From: Pseudomonadota bacterium
GTDB taxonomy: Bacteria; Cyanobacteriota; Vampirovibrionia; Obscuribacterales; Obscuribacteraceae
Assembly: GCA_021325555.1 (NCBI GenBank)
Contig: JAJPGY010000002.1
Location: 1 to 42,419 of the forward strand
Direction of reading: 5' to 3'
Length of the DNA stretch: 42,419 nt
Part shown: positions 24,823 through 34,100 of the stretch, in pieces
Layout: each line of letters begins with the position of its first letter
Numbering within the stretch: position 1 is the stretch's first letter
Notes under the pieces: model-generated
What the model was told of the DNA's origin: nothing
The model's input: the letters and a program-made list of their open reading frames with translations, nothing else
The model's database searches: none
Position numbers and translations under genes: made by a program

Positions 24823-25801
24823 GCTTCACGAAAACCTCTTCGAGGCTGATGCGCCGCATGCATTCGCCAGGCCCGGTGATACCGGGTACGGTGCATATTT
24901 TCGATTGCCTGCACCGGCAGTGATGACTCTCGTCTATAGTCAGCGCCTCGCAGCCGTAAGGGCCGCTGCGCTCCGGCAGCGTCGGGCCGTAGAGTCCGAC
25001 CACCGGCGTGCCTGCGGCAACACAGATGTGCGCCGGCCCGGTGTCGCCGGATACGACCACGCGACACAGCTTGCAGACAGCGGCCGTCTCGGCAAGCGAG
25101 AGCCTGCCGGCGGCGTTGAGGCAACCGTCCGCCACCGCGGCGACCTGGCTCGAGATCTCCTCGCACAGCCCGGTCTCGTCCTCCCCGCCGATCAGCACCG
25201 GGGTATATCGCCCCGAGCGCAAGAGGATGCGGGCTGCATATACCCATCCTTCCTCGATCCACGCCCTGTGGGGGCGGAGCCTGCCGACCCCGGGCACCAG
25301 CCCGACCAGCGCCCTGCCGTCCGGGGCGCCGGCGCCGATCTGCCGCCTGACGCTCTCCAGTGTCTCATCGGGCACGGACAGCGTAGGGAACAGCTTGTCC
25401 GGCGCCTTGATGCCCAGCGGCGCCAGGGTGGCCAGAAAGTTCTCCACCGCGTGCTGGACAGGGACGACCTCCGCCGCTTGCTTGGCGTAGCGAACGACCT
25501 TGACCCGGGACATGAAGGTGAGCCATCGGCTGCGAGGCGAGCCGGCCAGGTCGACGACCAGGTCCGGGCCCATGCCGGCCAGCTCCCGCCGCAACTGCCA
25601 CACCCCTTTCTCCCTGTCATAACCGACCACCCGATCAATGGATCGGCACAGCCCGAGGAGGTCGCCGAGGCTCCGATGGGTCCAGTAAATCAGTTGCGAG
25701 CCCGGAAAGGCGGCTTTGAGCGCCCCGGCGACCGGCGTAGCCAGCGTCACATCGCCGATTGCTCCGGGATGGAAAACGACGATTCTTTTGAAGGGAGTCA
25801 T
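24791..25801 (-). CDS. Glycosyltransferase family 9 (heptosyltransferase-like)
   Basis: A 336-aa GT-B glycosyltransferase of family 9, the group that adds heptose or similar sugars to the LPS core on the cytoplasmic face. The N-terminal acceptor motif VVFHPGAIGDVTLATP is at ~7-22. The donor-binding motif VVSGDTGPAHICVAAGTPVVGLYGPT has its Asp at 253 and is followed by PERSGPYG. Near the C-terminus CRCRQSKICT..GPGECMRRIS matches the usual C/C..C..CM.I.. ending. Its presence supports an outer membrane with LPS-like glycolipid. It is monocistronic here and convergent with the LysM gene, with 32 bp of overlap. The exact sugar cannot be told. Confidence 0.9.
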   Translation of the reverse strand: MTPFKRIVVFHPGAIGDVTLATPVAGALKAAFPGSQLIYWTHRSLGDLLGLCRSIDRVVGYDREKGVWQLRRELAGMGPDLVVDLAGSPRSRWLTFMSRVKVVRYAKQAAEVVPVQHAVENFLATLAPLGIKAPDKLFPTLSVPDETLESVRRQIGAGAPDGRALVGLVPGVGRLRPHRAWIEEGWVYAARILLRSGRYTPVLIGGEDETGLCEEISSQVAAVADGCLNAAGRLSLAETAAVCKLCRVVVSGDTGPAHICVAAGTPVVGLYGPTLPERSGPYGCEALTIDESHHCRCRQSKICTVPGITGPGECMRRISLEEVFVKLRLALADEAL

Positions 25802-25845
25802 GCACCACCCGCGCGATAGCAGATGAACTCTAAGTTAGCTGGCGC

Positions 25846-25873
25846 TGGACTTATCTGTCACATGAATTATGAT
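25846..25873 (+). promoter_or_regulatory. Sigma-70-like promoter for the small unknown gene
   Basis: TGGACT (846-851) and TATGAT (868-873) are separated by 16 bp. The predicted start near 25880 leaves a leader of 15-25 nt before the GTG/ATG cluster at 25897-25906. Confidence 0.5.
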
Positions 25874-25896
25874 AGAGAAGGTCCCCGATTCGGCCT

Positions 25897-26211
25897 GTGC
25901 AGATGATGCCCGAAGAAGCTTACTATGTCCTAGGTTGGCCGCAGGCCTCGGGAAAAGTCGCCGTGCTTTGCCGGTCACGCGGCATGAATCCAGGTCCCGC
26001 CTACTGCTGGTCCAAACGAGAGGCCATCCAGCTGCGCACCCGCCTGGCCAACGACCGGCGCGGCGAGCAGAATCCGGCGGCCCGGCGCATCATACGACAG
26101 CTGCTCGTTTACAAGTATCTTATGAGCCATCCCCTGCCCTGGCGTCCCGGCGACCTCTGGGTCTACATCGACCCGGGCTCCCTGGAGCCGGTCGAGGCGC
26201 GCGATTTCTGA
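25897..26211 (+). CDS. Small protein of unknown function
   Basis: A 104-aa protein that I do not recognise. It is soluble and basic, with a helical middle (KREAIQLRTRLANDRRGEQN, then AARRIIRQLLVYKYL) and a Trp/Pro-rich end (PLPWRPGDLWVYIDPGSLEP). Third codon positions are strongly G/C, as in neighbouring real genes, and the other frame here is Arg-rich and gene-unlike. The start may be GTG 25897, ATG 25903 or ATG 25906; none has a good Shine-Dalgarno. It lies between a GT9 gene (divergent) and the Pho box of the phosphate transporter. Confidence 0.6.
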   Translation: MQMMPEEAYYVLGWPQASGKVAVLCRSRGMNPGPAYCWSKREAIQLRTRLANDRRGEQNPAARRIIRQLLVYKYLMSHPLPWRPGDLWVYIDPGSLEPVEARDF

Positions 26212-26240
26212 CCGGGGCGGCAGCCTTAAAATATCTTCGC

Positions 26241-26284
26241 CTTAGCCGGTCCTTAACTGGCCGTTAATACAAAGCATCTATACT
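26241..26284 (+). promoter_or_regulatory. Pho box with -10 element before the phosphate transporter
   Basis: Three direct repeats with an 11-bp period, CTTAGCCGGTC (241-251), CTTAACTGGCC (252-262) and GTTAATACAAA (263-273), match the cyanobacterial SphR form of Pho box (tandem PyTTAAPyPy(T/A) units spaced by 3). A good -10, TATACT, follows at 279-284, with no -35 match, as expected where a PhoB-type activator replaces -35 contacts. The Pit gene starts 42 bp later. The signal is visible; regulation by phosphate is inferred. Confidence 0.65.
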
Positions 26285-26326
26285 TCCGGAGTACCTGGAA
26301 GGAAGCCGCGACGCCGCGCACCAGCG

Positions 26327-27358
26327 ATGAGCCTCGACACAACTATCGCCGTCCTTGCCATCCTTCTCGCGCTCGGCTTCGACTTCGTAAACGGTTTTCA
26401 AGACACCGCCAACGCCGTAGCCACGGTCATCTACACCAAGGCGCTCAAGCCCGGCGTCGCCATCATGATGAGCGGCGTGCTCAACTTCATGGGGGCGGTC
26501 ATGGCCGGCACCGCCGTCGCCCTGGTGATCACGAGAATAATTCCGCACTCCACGGCCACGCTGCCGATGATCGTCAGCGTCCTGCTGGCCGCGCTCATCT
26601 GGAACCTTTTCACCTGGTGGCACGGCTTGCCGATCAGCTCGTCGCACTGCCTCATAGGCAGCCTGTTCGGCGCCGGCGTCGCCGCCAACGGCTTAGCCGG
26701 GGTCAGCTGGCACGAGCTGGAGAAGGTGCTCATCGCTCTTCTGGTTTCGCCGCTGCTCGGGTTCGTGGTCGGGGCTATATTGACCGGCATCGTCTGGAAC
26801 ACCTCGGGCGAGAAGGAGAGGCCGGGCAGCCGCCACCAGAAGCACCCGACGCTCATGCGCTGGTTGCATATCCTGTCAAGCGCGTCCGTCAGTTTCAGCC
26901 ACGGCAGCAATGACGGGCAAAAGACCATGGGCGTGATCACGCTCATTCTGGCCAGCCATTTCGCCACGTATGGCTACCGGTACGATCACGTCCCGCTGTG
27001 GGTGATGGCATCGGCCGCCACGGCCATCGCGCTTGGAACGACAATCGGCGGCTGGCGCGTGATAAGGACGGTGGGGACGAAGATCAGCCGCGAGCGGCTC
27101 AGCCACTCGCAGGGCTTCGGCGCTTCCATGAGCACCGCGCTTATCATTTTCGTCGCCTCGCGGATCGGCGCCCCGGTGAGCACCACGCACACCCTGAGCT
27201 CGGCTGTCGCCGGCGGCACCATCCCGGTGCACGGACACGAGAAGCTCAATTTCCGGACGGTCAAGCTCATTCTTCTGGCGTGGATCCTCACGCTGCCGGT
27301 CGCCTCTACACTGTCGGCCCTCAACTACGTCATCTTGCGGGCAATCTGGCATCCCTGA
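26327..27358 (+). CDS. pit: Low-affinity inorganic phosphate transporter (PiT family)
   Basis: A 343-aa membrane permease of the PitA/PHO4 family, which moves phosphate (as metal-phosphate in bacteria) with H+ or Na+. The two inverted family signatures are present: GFDFVNGFQDTANAVATVIY at ~17-36 and SFSHGSNDGQKTMGVI at ~190-205. LPISSSHCLIGSLFGAG and the matching APVSTTHTLSSAVAGG later in the chain are also family features. About ten membrane segments can be traced, and the length is short-normal for the subfamily without a large loop. The ATG follows AAGGAAG at a long distance. A Pho box is upstream, and a universal stress protein gene follows after 53 bp, probably in the same transcript. 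Uptake of phosphate for polyphosphate storage would fit the suggested lineage, but that is speculation. Confidence 0.93.
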   Translation: MSLDTTIAVLAILLALGFDFVNGFQDTANAVATVIYTKALKPGVAIMMSGVLNFMGAVMAGTAVALVITRIIPHSTATLPMIVSVLLAALIWNLFTWWHGLPISSSHCLIGSLFGAGVAANGLAGVSWHELEKVLIALLVSPLLGFVVGAILTGIVWNTSGEKERPGSRHQKHPTLMRWLHILSSASVSFSHGSNDGQKTMGVITLILASHFATYGYRYDHVPLWVMASAATAIALGTTIGGWRVIRTVGTKISRERLSHSQGFGASMSTALIIFVASRIGAPVSTTHTLSSAVAGGTIPVHGHEKLNFRTVKLILLAWILTLPVASTLSALNYVILRAIWHP

Positions 27359-27411
27359 GCCGGCAGCATCAGGCGCTCCGCCGCGCGGATAAAATATCCC
27401 TGGAGGTTCTT

Positions 27412-27879
27412 ATGAAATTCATGGTGGCATTCAGCAGCCCGAAACGCAGCGCCCGAACGCTGGAGATGGCCGCGCAGCATGCCAAGGCCCTGGGCGCGGA
27501 GCTTATCGTGCTGCGGGTGATCCCCGACCCGGGAAAGGTGGGCGTCGTCGCCCAGCTAATCGCCACCGATCGCCCCGCCGAGAAAGGCCGCGAGCAGGTG
27601 GACGAGGCCGCCAGGCAACTGGCCGAGCAGGGCGTCAACGCCCGCGGCATAGTGGCGATCGGTGAGGTGGCTCCCGGCATCATCAAGGTAGCCAGGGAAG
27701 AGCAGGTCGATCTCCTCTTCGTGGGCACCACCAACATCGCCCGCCGTCCCTTCTTCCTCATGGAAAAAGATCCAATCGTCCACTACCTGGTCGACCACTG
27801 CCCGATCCCGCTCTGCCTGGTCCGCCACGACGGCTCCGCCGCCGACCCCGACCCGTCGCTTAATCAGAACGACTCGTAG
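27412..27879 (+). CDS. Universal stress protein (UspA fold)
   Basis: A 155-aa single-domain USP. The first strand MKFMVAFSSPKRSARTLEMA and AKALGAELIVLRVI, and the later VDLLFVGTT and CPIPLCLVR, follow the fold. The ATP-binding signature G-2x-G-9x-G(S/T) is not intact after VGTT (NIARRPFFLMEKDPIVHYL), so this looks like a non-ATP-binding type. GGAGG lies 5 nt before the ATG. The same frame is open 414 bp further upstream, but that stretch is inside the Pit gene. It is likely cotranscribed with pit and so possibly phosphate-regulated. Confidence 0.88.
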   Translation: MKFMVAFSSPKRSARTLEMAAQHAKALGAELIVLRVIPDPGKVGVVAQLIATDRPAEKGREQVDEAARQLAEQGVNARGIVAIGEVAPGIIKVAREEQVDLLFVGTTNIARRPFFLMEKDPIVHYLVDHCPIPLCLVRHDGSAADPDPSLNQNDS

Positions 27880-27899
27880 CCCCTGCGCAAAAGCAGCTT

Positions 27900-27917
27900 G
27901 CCCGTTCGAAACCGGGC
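27900..27917. terminator. Hairpin after the universal stress protein gene
   Basis: GCCCG (900-904) pairs with CGGGC (913-917) 20 bp after the stop. There is no T-run. The dispersed palindrome at 27949-27971 follows. Confidence 0.35.
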
Positions 27918-27948
27918 ATCCCCCCGCACGGCCGGGCGCCAAGTCCCC

Positions 27949-27971
27949 GGGGGCGCGGGCGTCCCGCCCGC
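27949..27971. repeat. Dispersed palindromic repeat, copy 3
   Basis: Identical over 23 bp to 1220-1242, and again intergenic between gene ends (universal stress protein and dinG, convergent). Confidence 0.75.
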
Positions 27972-28006
27972 TCCAATCACGATGCACGTTGCGAAGCCGC
28001 GTGAGA

Positions 28007-29926
28007 TTACACCAGCGTGTCCAGCTTGTCCTCGATCGACACCATGCCATCCAGGCTGCGCAGAATGGTCATCGGCGGCAGGCACTCGAGGATCACCCGC
28101 CCGTAGTACTTGCGCGTCAGCCGCGGGTCGAGGATGGCCACGATACCGCGGTCCGCCCTCGTTCTCACAAGGCGGCCCACGCCTTGCTTCAAGCGCATGA
28201 TCGCGTGCGGCAGGGCGAGATCCTTGAACCAGTCGCCCTCACCCGATTCTTTGATGGCCTCGCACCGCGCCTCGTACACCGGATCGTCCGGCACCTGAAA
28301 AGGAATGCGGTCGATGATCACGCAGCTCAACTGCTCGCCCTCGACGGAGACCCCCTCCCAGAAGCTCGAAGTCCCGAAGAGCACCGCCGATGGTGTGCCC
28401 CGGAACCAGTCGATCAGCCGCTTCCTCGGCATCTCGCCCTGACGCCTGCACTCGAAGGGAAGCACGCCGGAAAGCACGTCGAAGCACCGGTTCATGGCCG
28501 AATAGCTGGTGAACAGCACGAACGCTCGCCCCTCGCTCAGCCTGACCAGGCGCTCGATCTCCTTGCAGCACTCCCAGATGTAGTCCTGATGGTTGGGGTC
28601 CGGCAGGTCGCGCGGAAGATAAAGCAGCGCCTGCCGCCGGAAATCGAACGGGCTGGACACCTTCAACTGGATGACGTGCCTGGGCGCGCCCACCTCGCGC
28701 TTGAAGTACTGGAAAGGATCCTCGCCGCCTGTAGCCAGCGTGGCCGACATCCAGATTGAAGACTCGAGGCCCGTTCGATCGAAAATCAAATCCTGCAGGA
28801 ATCCCGACACATCGAGCGGTGCCGCCACCACCTCGAAGCGCGCTCCCGAAGGATCGCCTCTTTCCGCCCAGACCACCCAGTCGTTATTGGGGTTGGCCAA
28901 CCGGTCCAGGCAGTTGATGTAGTTGGTGGCCGTGGCCAGCAAGGCTTTTGCCTTGAGCTTGAGCTTCTCCCTGGCCATGTCCACGTCGAGCACATGGTCG
29001 AACTGCTGTGCCTCGAGCCAGGACTTCAGGGTCTCCAGGCTCGATCGCAACGGCTCGCCTTCTTCGATGGCCTCGCGCAGCCTGGTCTTCATCGCCGGGA
29101 AGCGGGCGTTGAGCCTGCTGAAGAAGCGATCGGCCTCCATCTCGATTTCCCGCACCATTGCCGCCGGCGCGCTCACCTTTTTTACCGCCTTCGAGGCGAG
29201 CATCCGCAAGCCGCGCACGCTGACAGCGGCGCTGAAGGCGTCCCTGGCTATGGACGGCAGGTGCTGCGCCTCGTCGACGATCAACAGATCGTAGGCGGGA
29301 AGAATATTGCCGTGCGAGGCCGCGTCGGCAAGCAACAGCGCGTGGTTGACGATCAGGATGTCGGCCTTTTCCGCTCTCCTGCGCGCATCAAAATAAAAAC
29401 AGTCGTTGAAGTGAGGGCAGCGGTTCCGCAAGCAGTCATCGGAGTCCGAGTCGATCTCCATCCACACGTCCGGGGGCGGCATGAAGTCCAGCTCGGACAC
29501 GTCACCGCTGGCGGTGTCACACACCCACTCGACCAGCCGCTCGTCCGCCTCCTGCTCCAGCAGAAACTCGTTCCAGCGCCTGAGCCCGATGTAATTCGAC
29601 CGCCCCTTCATCACCTGAGCGTCCACCTCGAAGGGAAGGATCGACTGCAGTAGCGGGATGTCCTTGTGAATGTACTGCTCCTGCAGGGCGATGGTGGCGC
29701 TGGAGACCACCACGCGCTTGCCGGACAGGGCGGCGGGAATCAGCGCGGCAAGGCTCTTGCCGGTGCCGGTGCCGGCCTCGAAGACGCCCGCCTCGCGGCG
29801 CCGGAACGACTGGTCGATGGCCAGCGCAAGCTCAAGCTGCTGGGGACGATGCTCGTATGTCTCGAGCCTGTCCGCCAGCCGGGCAAAGACATCCTCGACG
29901 CTCAGCTGGCCTCTGTCAACGAGCAC
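28007..29926 (-). CDS. dinG: DinG-family ATP-dependent DNA helicase
   Basis: A 639-aa superfamily 2 helicase of the DinG/XPD group, which unwinds 5'-tailed DNA, D-loops and R-loops. Walker A GTGTGKS is at 52-58, VVSSATIALQEQ at ~73-84, the DEAH-type box DEAQH at 218-222, late motifs WMSATLATGG and FGTSSFWEGVSVEG, and the C-terminal motif KQGVGRLVRT. The iron-sulfur insertion is unusual. C165, C170 and C176 are present, but the first ligand expected in NYxC is Gly (NYIGLRR, G114). C136 in VEWVCDT is the only nearby substitute. The start is GTG, 6 bp after the stop of the LysM membrane protein, so translation is coupled. It ends near a dispersed palindrome. Confidence 0.92.
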   Translation of the reverse strand: MLVDRGQLSVEDVFARLADRLETYEHRPQQLELALAIDQSFRRREAGVFEAGTGTGKSLAALIPAALSGKRVVVSSATIALQEQYIHKDIPLLQSILPFEVDAQVMKGRSNYIGLRRWNEFLLEQEADERLVEWVCDTASGDVSELDFMPPPDVWMEIDSDSDDCLRNRCPHFNDCFYFDARRRAEKADILIVNHALLLADAASHGNILPAYDLLIVDEAQHLPSIARDAFSAAVSVRGLRMLASKAVKKVSAPAAMVREIEMEADRFFSRLNARFPAMKTRLREAIEEGEPLRSSLETLKSWLEAQQFDHVLDVDMAREKLKLKAKALLATATNYINCLDRLANPNNDWVVWAERGDPSGARFEVVAAPLDVSGFLQDLIFDRTGLESSIWMSATLATGGEDPFQYFKREVGAPRHVIQLKVSSPFDFRRQALLYLPRDLPDPNHQDYIWECCKEIERLVRLSEGRAFVLFTSYSAMNRCFDVLSGVLPFECRRQGEMPRKRLIDWFRGTPSAVLFGTSSFWEGVSVEGEQLSCVIIDRIPFQVPDDPVYEARCEAIKESGEGDWFKDLALPHAIMRLKQGVGRLVRTRADRGIVAILDPRLTRKYYGRVILECLPPMTILRSLDGMVSIEDKLDTLV

Positions 29927-29932
29927 CTGCGC

Positions 29933-30688
29933 CTACATCGCGGGGGAGGCAGCCCCGGAAGCTATGCCGCTGGACTGCGGATGGTACTCGGGAAGCGCGA
30001 GCTTCTGACCCAGACTGAGCACGTGCGCGCTGCGCAAGTTGTTGACCTGGCAGATCGTGTCGAGCAGGCGCGGGCTGACCCGGTGGTAGGCTTTGAGCGC
30101 GATGCCGGCGAGCGTGTCTCCGGCCTTGACCTCGTAGGTGGAGAACGCCGGGGCGATCACCTCGCGGCCGTTGACCACCGTCGTGTGAGCGGCATTGTCC
30201 ACGGCCGGTGCCTTCTGGGCCGCGGAGCCGGCGCCGGCGACCACAATCTTCTTGCCACCATCTCCCGTTCCACCCGCGGTGACCGCGTGGCTTACCAGCG
30301 AATATCCCCACACCCCGACCAATGAGATGATCGCGCCGGCCATGAAGCCGATGGTGAGATAAAAGCTGGGGCTGCGGCTTGGATGCTCGAGCATCTCCCG
30401 GTCGACGCCGGCCCAGAGCGTATCCAGCGCCTCGTGCTTACGCGGTCGGGAGATCTCCACCAGATCATCTTCGACGTCAGCAAAGTTGGGCTCGAACGAC
30501 TGGTGCTTGTGCCAGACGGGTCCGAGCTTCTCCTCGAGGGCATGCAGCTTTTCCTCGGGCCTTTGCGCCTTCGACGGAGGCGGCGGCATGAATGACTCCC
30601 GCCTGGCGGTGTAAGGCTCTCTTATAAACTCAGGTAAGGACTCGAATTCCAATTTTTCCCGCTCGCTTATCACTGACAGGTCCCCCAT
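29933..30688 (-). CDS. Single-pass membrane protein with one LysM domain
   Basis: A 251-aa protein. Residues 1-108 are polar and charged and probably cytoplasmic. There is one membrane helix at 109-132 (FYLTIGFMAGAIISLVGVWG), then a Gly/Ala linker. A well-formed LysM is at 185-234 (YEVKAGDTLAGIALKAYHRV, QVNNLRS, LSLGQKLALPEY). This gives a type II protein with the LysM in the periplasm, able to bind peptidoglycan. It differs from the two giant LysM proteins, whose LysM pairs are divergent and not obviously exported. It is transcribed just ahead of dinG (6-bp gap) from the promoter at 30763-30790. The pairing with a repair helicase is unexplained. Confidence 0.85.
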   Translation of the reverse strand: MGDLSVISEREKLEFESLPEFIREPYTARRESFMPPPPSKAQRPEEKLHALEEKLGPVWHKHQSFEPNFADVEDDLVEISRPRKHEALDTLWAGVDREMLEHPSRSPSFYLTIGFMAGAIISLVGVWGYSLVSHAVTAGGTGDGGKKIVVAGAGSAAQKAPAVDNAAHTTVVNGREVIAPAFSTYEVKAGDTLAGIALKAYHRVSPRLLDTICQVNNLRSAHVLSLGQKLALPEYHPQSSGIASGAASPAM

Positions 30689-31185
30689 GAACCCTACCGA
30701 ATCTTGGGATGCTCATGTCCGGTGAGCCCCGGCTAATGCGCTTGCATCAGCCACCGCAGGATATTATCTGAATTGTCACTAGAAAGTCAAACTCCTTAAC
30801 CGTCCCTGGAAAGCACCACGGGAGTTGGATTCCCTGTATATGGAGCCGGACGCGATGGAGCCGCGGATCCCCTGAAAACGGGCATATATGCGGGTTATAT
30901 TAATTAGCTGACAACTTCTGTCCATTTTACAAATCAAGGTTAAACCGCGCAGGATCTCTGTGACGGGCATCATCGACGAACGGCTGGGGAAGCGGCAGCG
31001 ACGGGACGCCCCGTCGCCTGACATCCCGGCGATCCTGTTGACAGCTATCGATGCTGCTGATAACCACCTCCCTATTCAATAGCGGGCGGACATACCGGCC
31101 TGCGACGGGCACACCGATAGGCCGGCGCCGCCATTATCGGGAATTCAGATTAAGTGAGACTTTTCCTTGACTTCTAGCCAGGGTA
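30689..31185. other. Intergenic region with promoter and two hairpins
   Basis: This 497-bp stretch has no credible gene. It holds the minus-strand promoter at 30763-30790 and two strong inverted repeats. GCGACGGG-ACGC-CCCGTCGC at 30998-31017 is an 8-bp stem with a tetraloop. CCGGCCT (31095-31101) pairs with AGGCCGG (31119-31125). Both lie downstream of the M16 peptidase stop on its strand and may terminate it, though neither has a T-run. Confidence 0.55.
30763..30790 (-). promoter_or_regulatory. Sigma-70 promoter for the LysM-dinG pair
   Basis: On the minus strand TTGACT (785-790) and GATAAT (763-768) are 16 bp apart. The expected start near 30756 gives a leader of about 68 nt. Confidence 0.65.
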
Positions 31186-34100
31186 TTAACTCTTCCCCGA
31201 GCTCTTGGCAGGCGGTTTGGCCGTCTGATCGCGCAGGGCGCTGATTGTCTGGCTGCTGCCCGCGACGACCAGGGAAGCCTGATCCGGCTTGAAGATGCTG
31301 CGAATGATCCGGTTTATGGACTCCACACTGGCGGTTCTGACGCTGGCGAGCATACGGAAGAGATAGTCGGGCTCTCCGTCCTGCAGCACCGACGCCAGAA
31401 CGTTATCCGCCACCGCGTCGATCGTCGACATCGAGCGCACCGGGATGGCGCCGCTCAGATAGAGCTTGGCCTCCGCGACCTCCTGCGGCGTGACCCCGTT
31501 CCTGGAGAAATTCCTCAGCTCGTCCTGCAGCCTGCGCACCACATACGGCACCGCGCTCGCCTCCGGAGAAACCGTAAGCGACCACTCGAGCGAGTCGGCG
31601 AGCGCGGACACCCGCGACTCCAACGCCTCCGAGCCCACAGCAGCGGCCAGTTTCGGCTCGGCGCTGACCACCTGTCCCAGCCGGGAGAATATGGGATGGT
31701 TGGTGAGCGCGCAGTCGGCGAGCAAAAGCGCGCCGTAATCCTGGTGCGCGCGCGACAGCGGGACGAGCTGCCCGAAGCTGACGATGGCCTGTCCCCTGTC
31801 CTTGATCGGAACGGATGTCTTGAGGATGTGCCTGGCGTTTGCCTGCACGGCGGGAATCTGGTGCCTGGACGAGCCGCTCCAGGCTCCCAGCGCTTTCTCG
31901 GCCATCTGCGTCGCCTGCTCCATGCTGACGTCGCCTACCAGCACGATGCAGGTGTCCGCCGGCGTTATGAAATTGGCATGAAAATCCCTCACGTCTTCAG
32001 GCTTCAGTCCGGAGACGGACTTTACCCGCTCGACCGGATCCGGCGGGGCATACGGCGAGCTGCCTGCCACCAGGCTGCGCCTGAGCGCGCGATCCACTTT
32101 CGCGCCCACCGAGTCCTGCTGACGCCTGATGCTGGAGATGACGTCCAGCTTCGCTTTCTCGACATCCCCCTCCTGAAAGGCGGGCGAGGCGAGCGACTCG
32201 CCGAGCAGGGCGAGCACCGCCGGCAGATCCCGTGACAGGCACTTGCCGCCGAAGTCGATCGTCTCCATGCCGTCGTCGAACTTCAGCATCGCCGGCGGTG
32301 GCAACCCCAGGGCTTCCTGCAAAGCCAGCATCTGGGATCTGTTGTGTTTCCCCGAGCCGAAATTGAGCGCGCTCGCCGTGACGGCGCTCAAGCCCTTTTT
32401 GCCCGGCGGATCAAAGGCGTCACCGGCTTTGACGGCCCCGGCAATCTCCACAATCGGGCTCAAGTGACTCTCGTAGACAACCAGTGTCAAGCCGTTCTTC
32501 AAGACCTTCCGGTGGATGGCGCGGGAGGCACGCTCCTGCGGCAACTTCGGCAGCGGCGGCAGCGAGGGCGCGGCGATCGATTGCTGGGATTGAGCCGCCG
32601 CCGGCGAAGTCCCGGCCGCGGCAGCCGCGCTCGCCGGCGCCGCCTTTGTCTCCGGCTGCGCCGGCGCCTGGGCTTGCGGTGCTCCTGGCGCCGGACCGCC
32701 GCCCGGCGCGGGGTCCGAGACGCCCTCGGCGATGCCGGGAAGCGGCGCCATCTGGGAAGGCAGCTGCCCGATGAGGCGGGTCGTACCCGCCTGCCTGGCC
32801 TGCTCCGGGCCGACGGCGAAGTCGTCGCGCTTGTAGCCGGTCATGCGGACGTGCTCGCCCTGCCGTCCGCGCGGCGGGGCCTTCTTCTCGGCGGGCGGGG
32901 ACGGCTCCGGCGCCGGATCGCTTTTCGCCTGAGGAATCTTCGGAGCGTTGGGCGAGCTCACCCAGCCGATCACCCGGTTGTCGGGATTGAAATAGCGCCT
33001 GGCCGCCCGCTGAATGTCCGCGGCGGTGACCGCGCGCAGCCGCTCCGTCCAGGTAAAGGCGTTCTGCCAGTTGCTCAAGCTGTCGAAGAACCCCAGTTGA
33101 AAGCCCGCATGGTAGGGACCGTCGCGCACGGCGCAGTAGGCGAACTCGGCCTGGTTGCGCGCCTGTCTCAGCTCGGCATCGGAGATCGGCTGGTCGCGCA
33201 ACTGGTTGACCAAGGAATCGAGCGCCTCGCCAAGCTTCTGCTCTCCGGTTCCGGCGGCGGCCACGCACATGATCTCGAACAGCCCGGGGTCTTTCTTCGC
33301 CTCGAACCTGGCCGCGGCCGATGAGCAGATCTTCGTGTCCACCAGCTTGCTCTTCAGGCGGCCGCTATAGGCCGAGTTGAAAACCTTCTCCATGACGGCA
33401 AGCGCCGCCGCGTCCGGCTCCTGGATGGCCGGCGCGTGATAGGCAACCTCCAGCAGCTCTCGGTTGCCCGACGATTTCACAACCACGCGGCGTTCCCCTT
33501 TTTGCGGCGGCTCCGCCGCATACTGCGTGTGCTGGCGGCCGGAGGGCTTGGGCAGGGCTGCAAAGTGCTTCCTTATTAATGGCATGACGGCCGCCGGCTT
33601 GAAGTCGCCGACGAGCACCAGCGTGGCGTTGTCGGTACGGATGAAGCGCTCATAGTAGGCTCTGGCCTGAGCGACGGTCAGATTCTCCACATCGCCCTGC
33701 CAGCCCATCGTCGGGTTGTGATAGGGATGCTGCTGGAAGGCCGCCGCCCGCACCTCGCGCGCCAGCACTTGGGCCGCGTCCGCGGCTTCCGCCTGAAACT
33801 CGCGCTTGATGTTGGCGACCTCGTTCTGCACGTCCTTCTCTGTAAAGGGGGCCGACCGCATGCGCTCGGCCTCGACCTGCAGACCGGTCTCCAGCTTGGA
33901 GGGCGACAGGACCTCGAAGAAGGTCATGAAATCATCGCTGGTGTAGCCGTTGAACTGCCCGCCGACCCGGGCGATCATGGCACCGAGCTCGCCGGGGCGC
34001 ATGTTTCCGGCCCGGCGGAAGAGCAGGTGCTCGACCAGATGGCTTACCCCGGTACCGCCCATCGTTTCGTTGCGGGCGCCGGTGCGGTACCAGACCGCGG

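Noticed and set aside
25869..26267. 132-codon frame overlapping the small unknown gene
   Set aside because: Arg/Pro/Ala-rich, and its third positions do not show the G/C bias seen in the 25897-26211 frame.
26998..27411. 138-codon extension of the universal stress protein frame
   Set aside because: Lies inside the Pit transporter gene; a clear GGAGG and the family N-terminus mark the start at 27412.
30779..31024. 81-codon minus-strand frame
   Set aside because: No ribosome site or recognisable content; it overlaps the -35 region of the LysM-dinG promoter.
32344..33324. 326-codon plus-strand frame
   Set aside because: Arg-rich antisense shadow of the M16 peptidase linker and domains.
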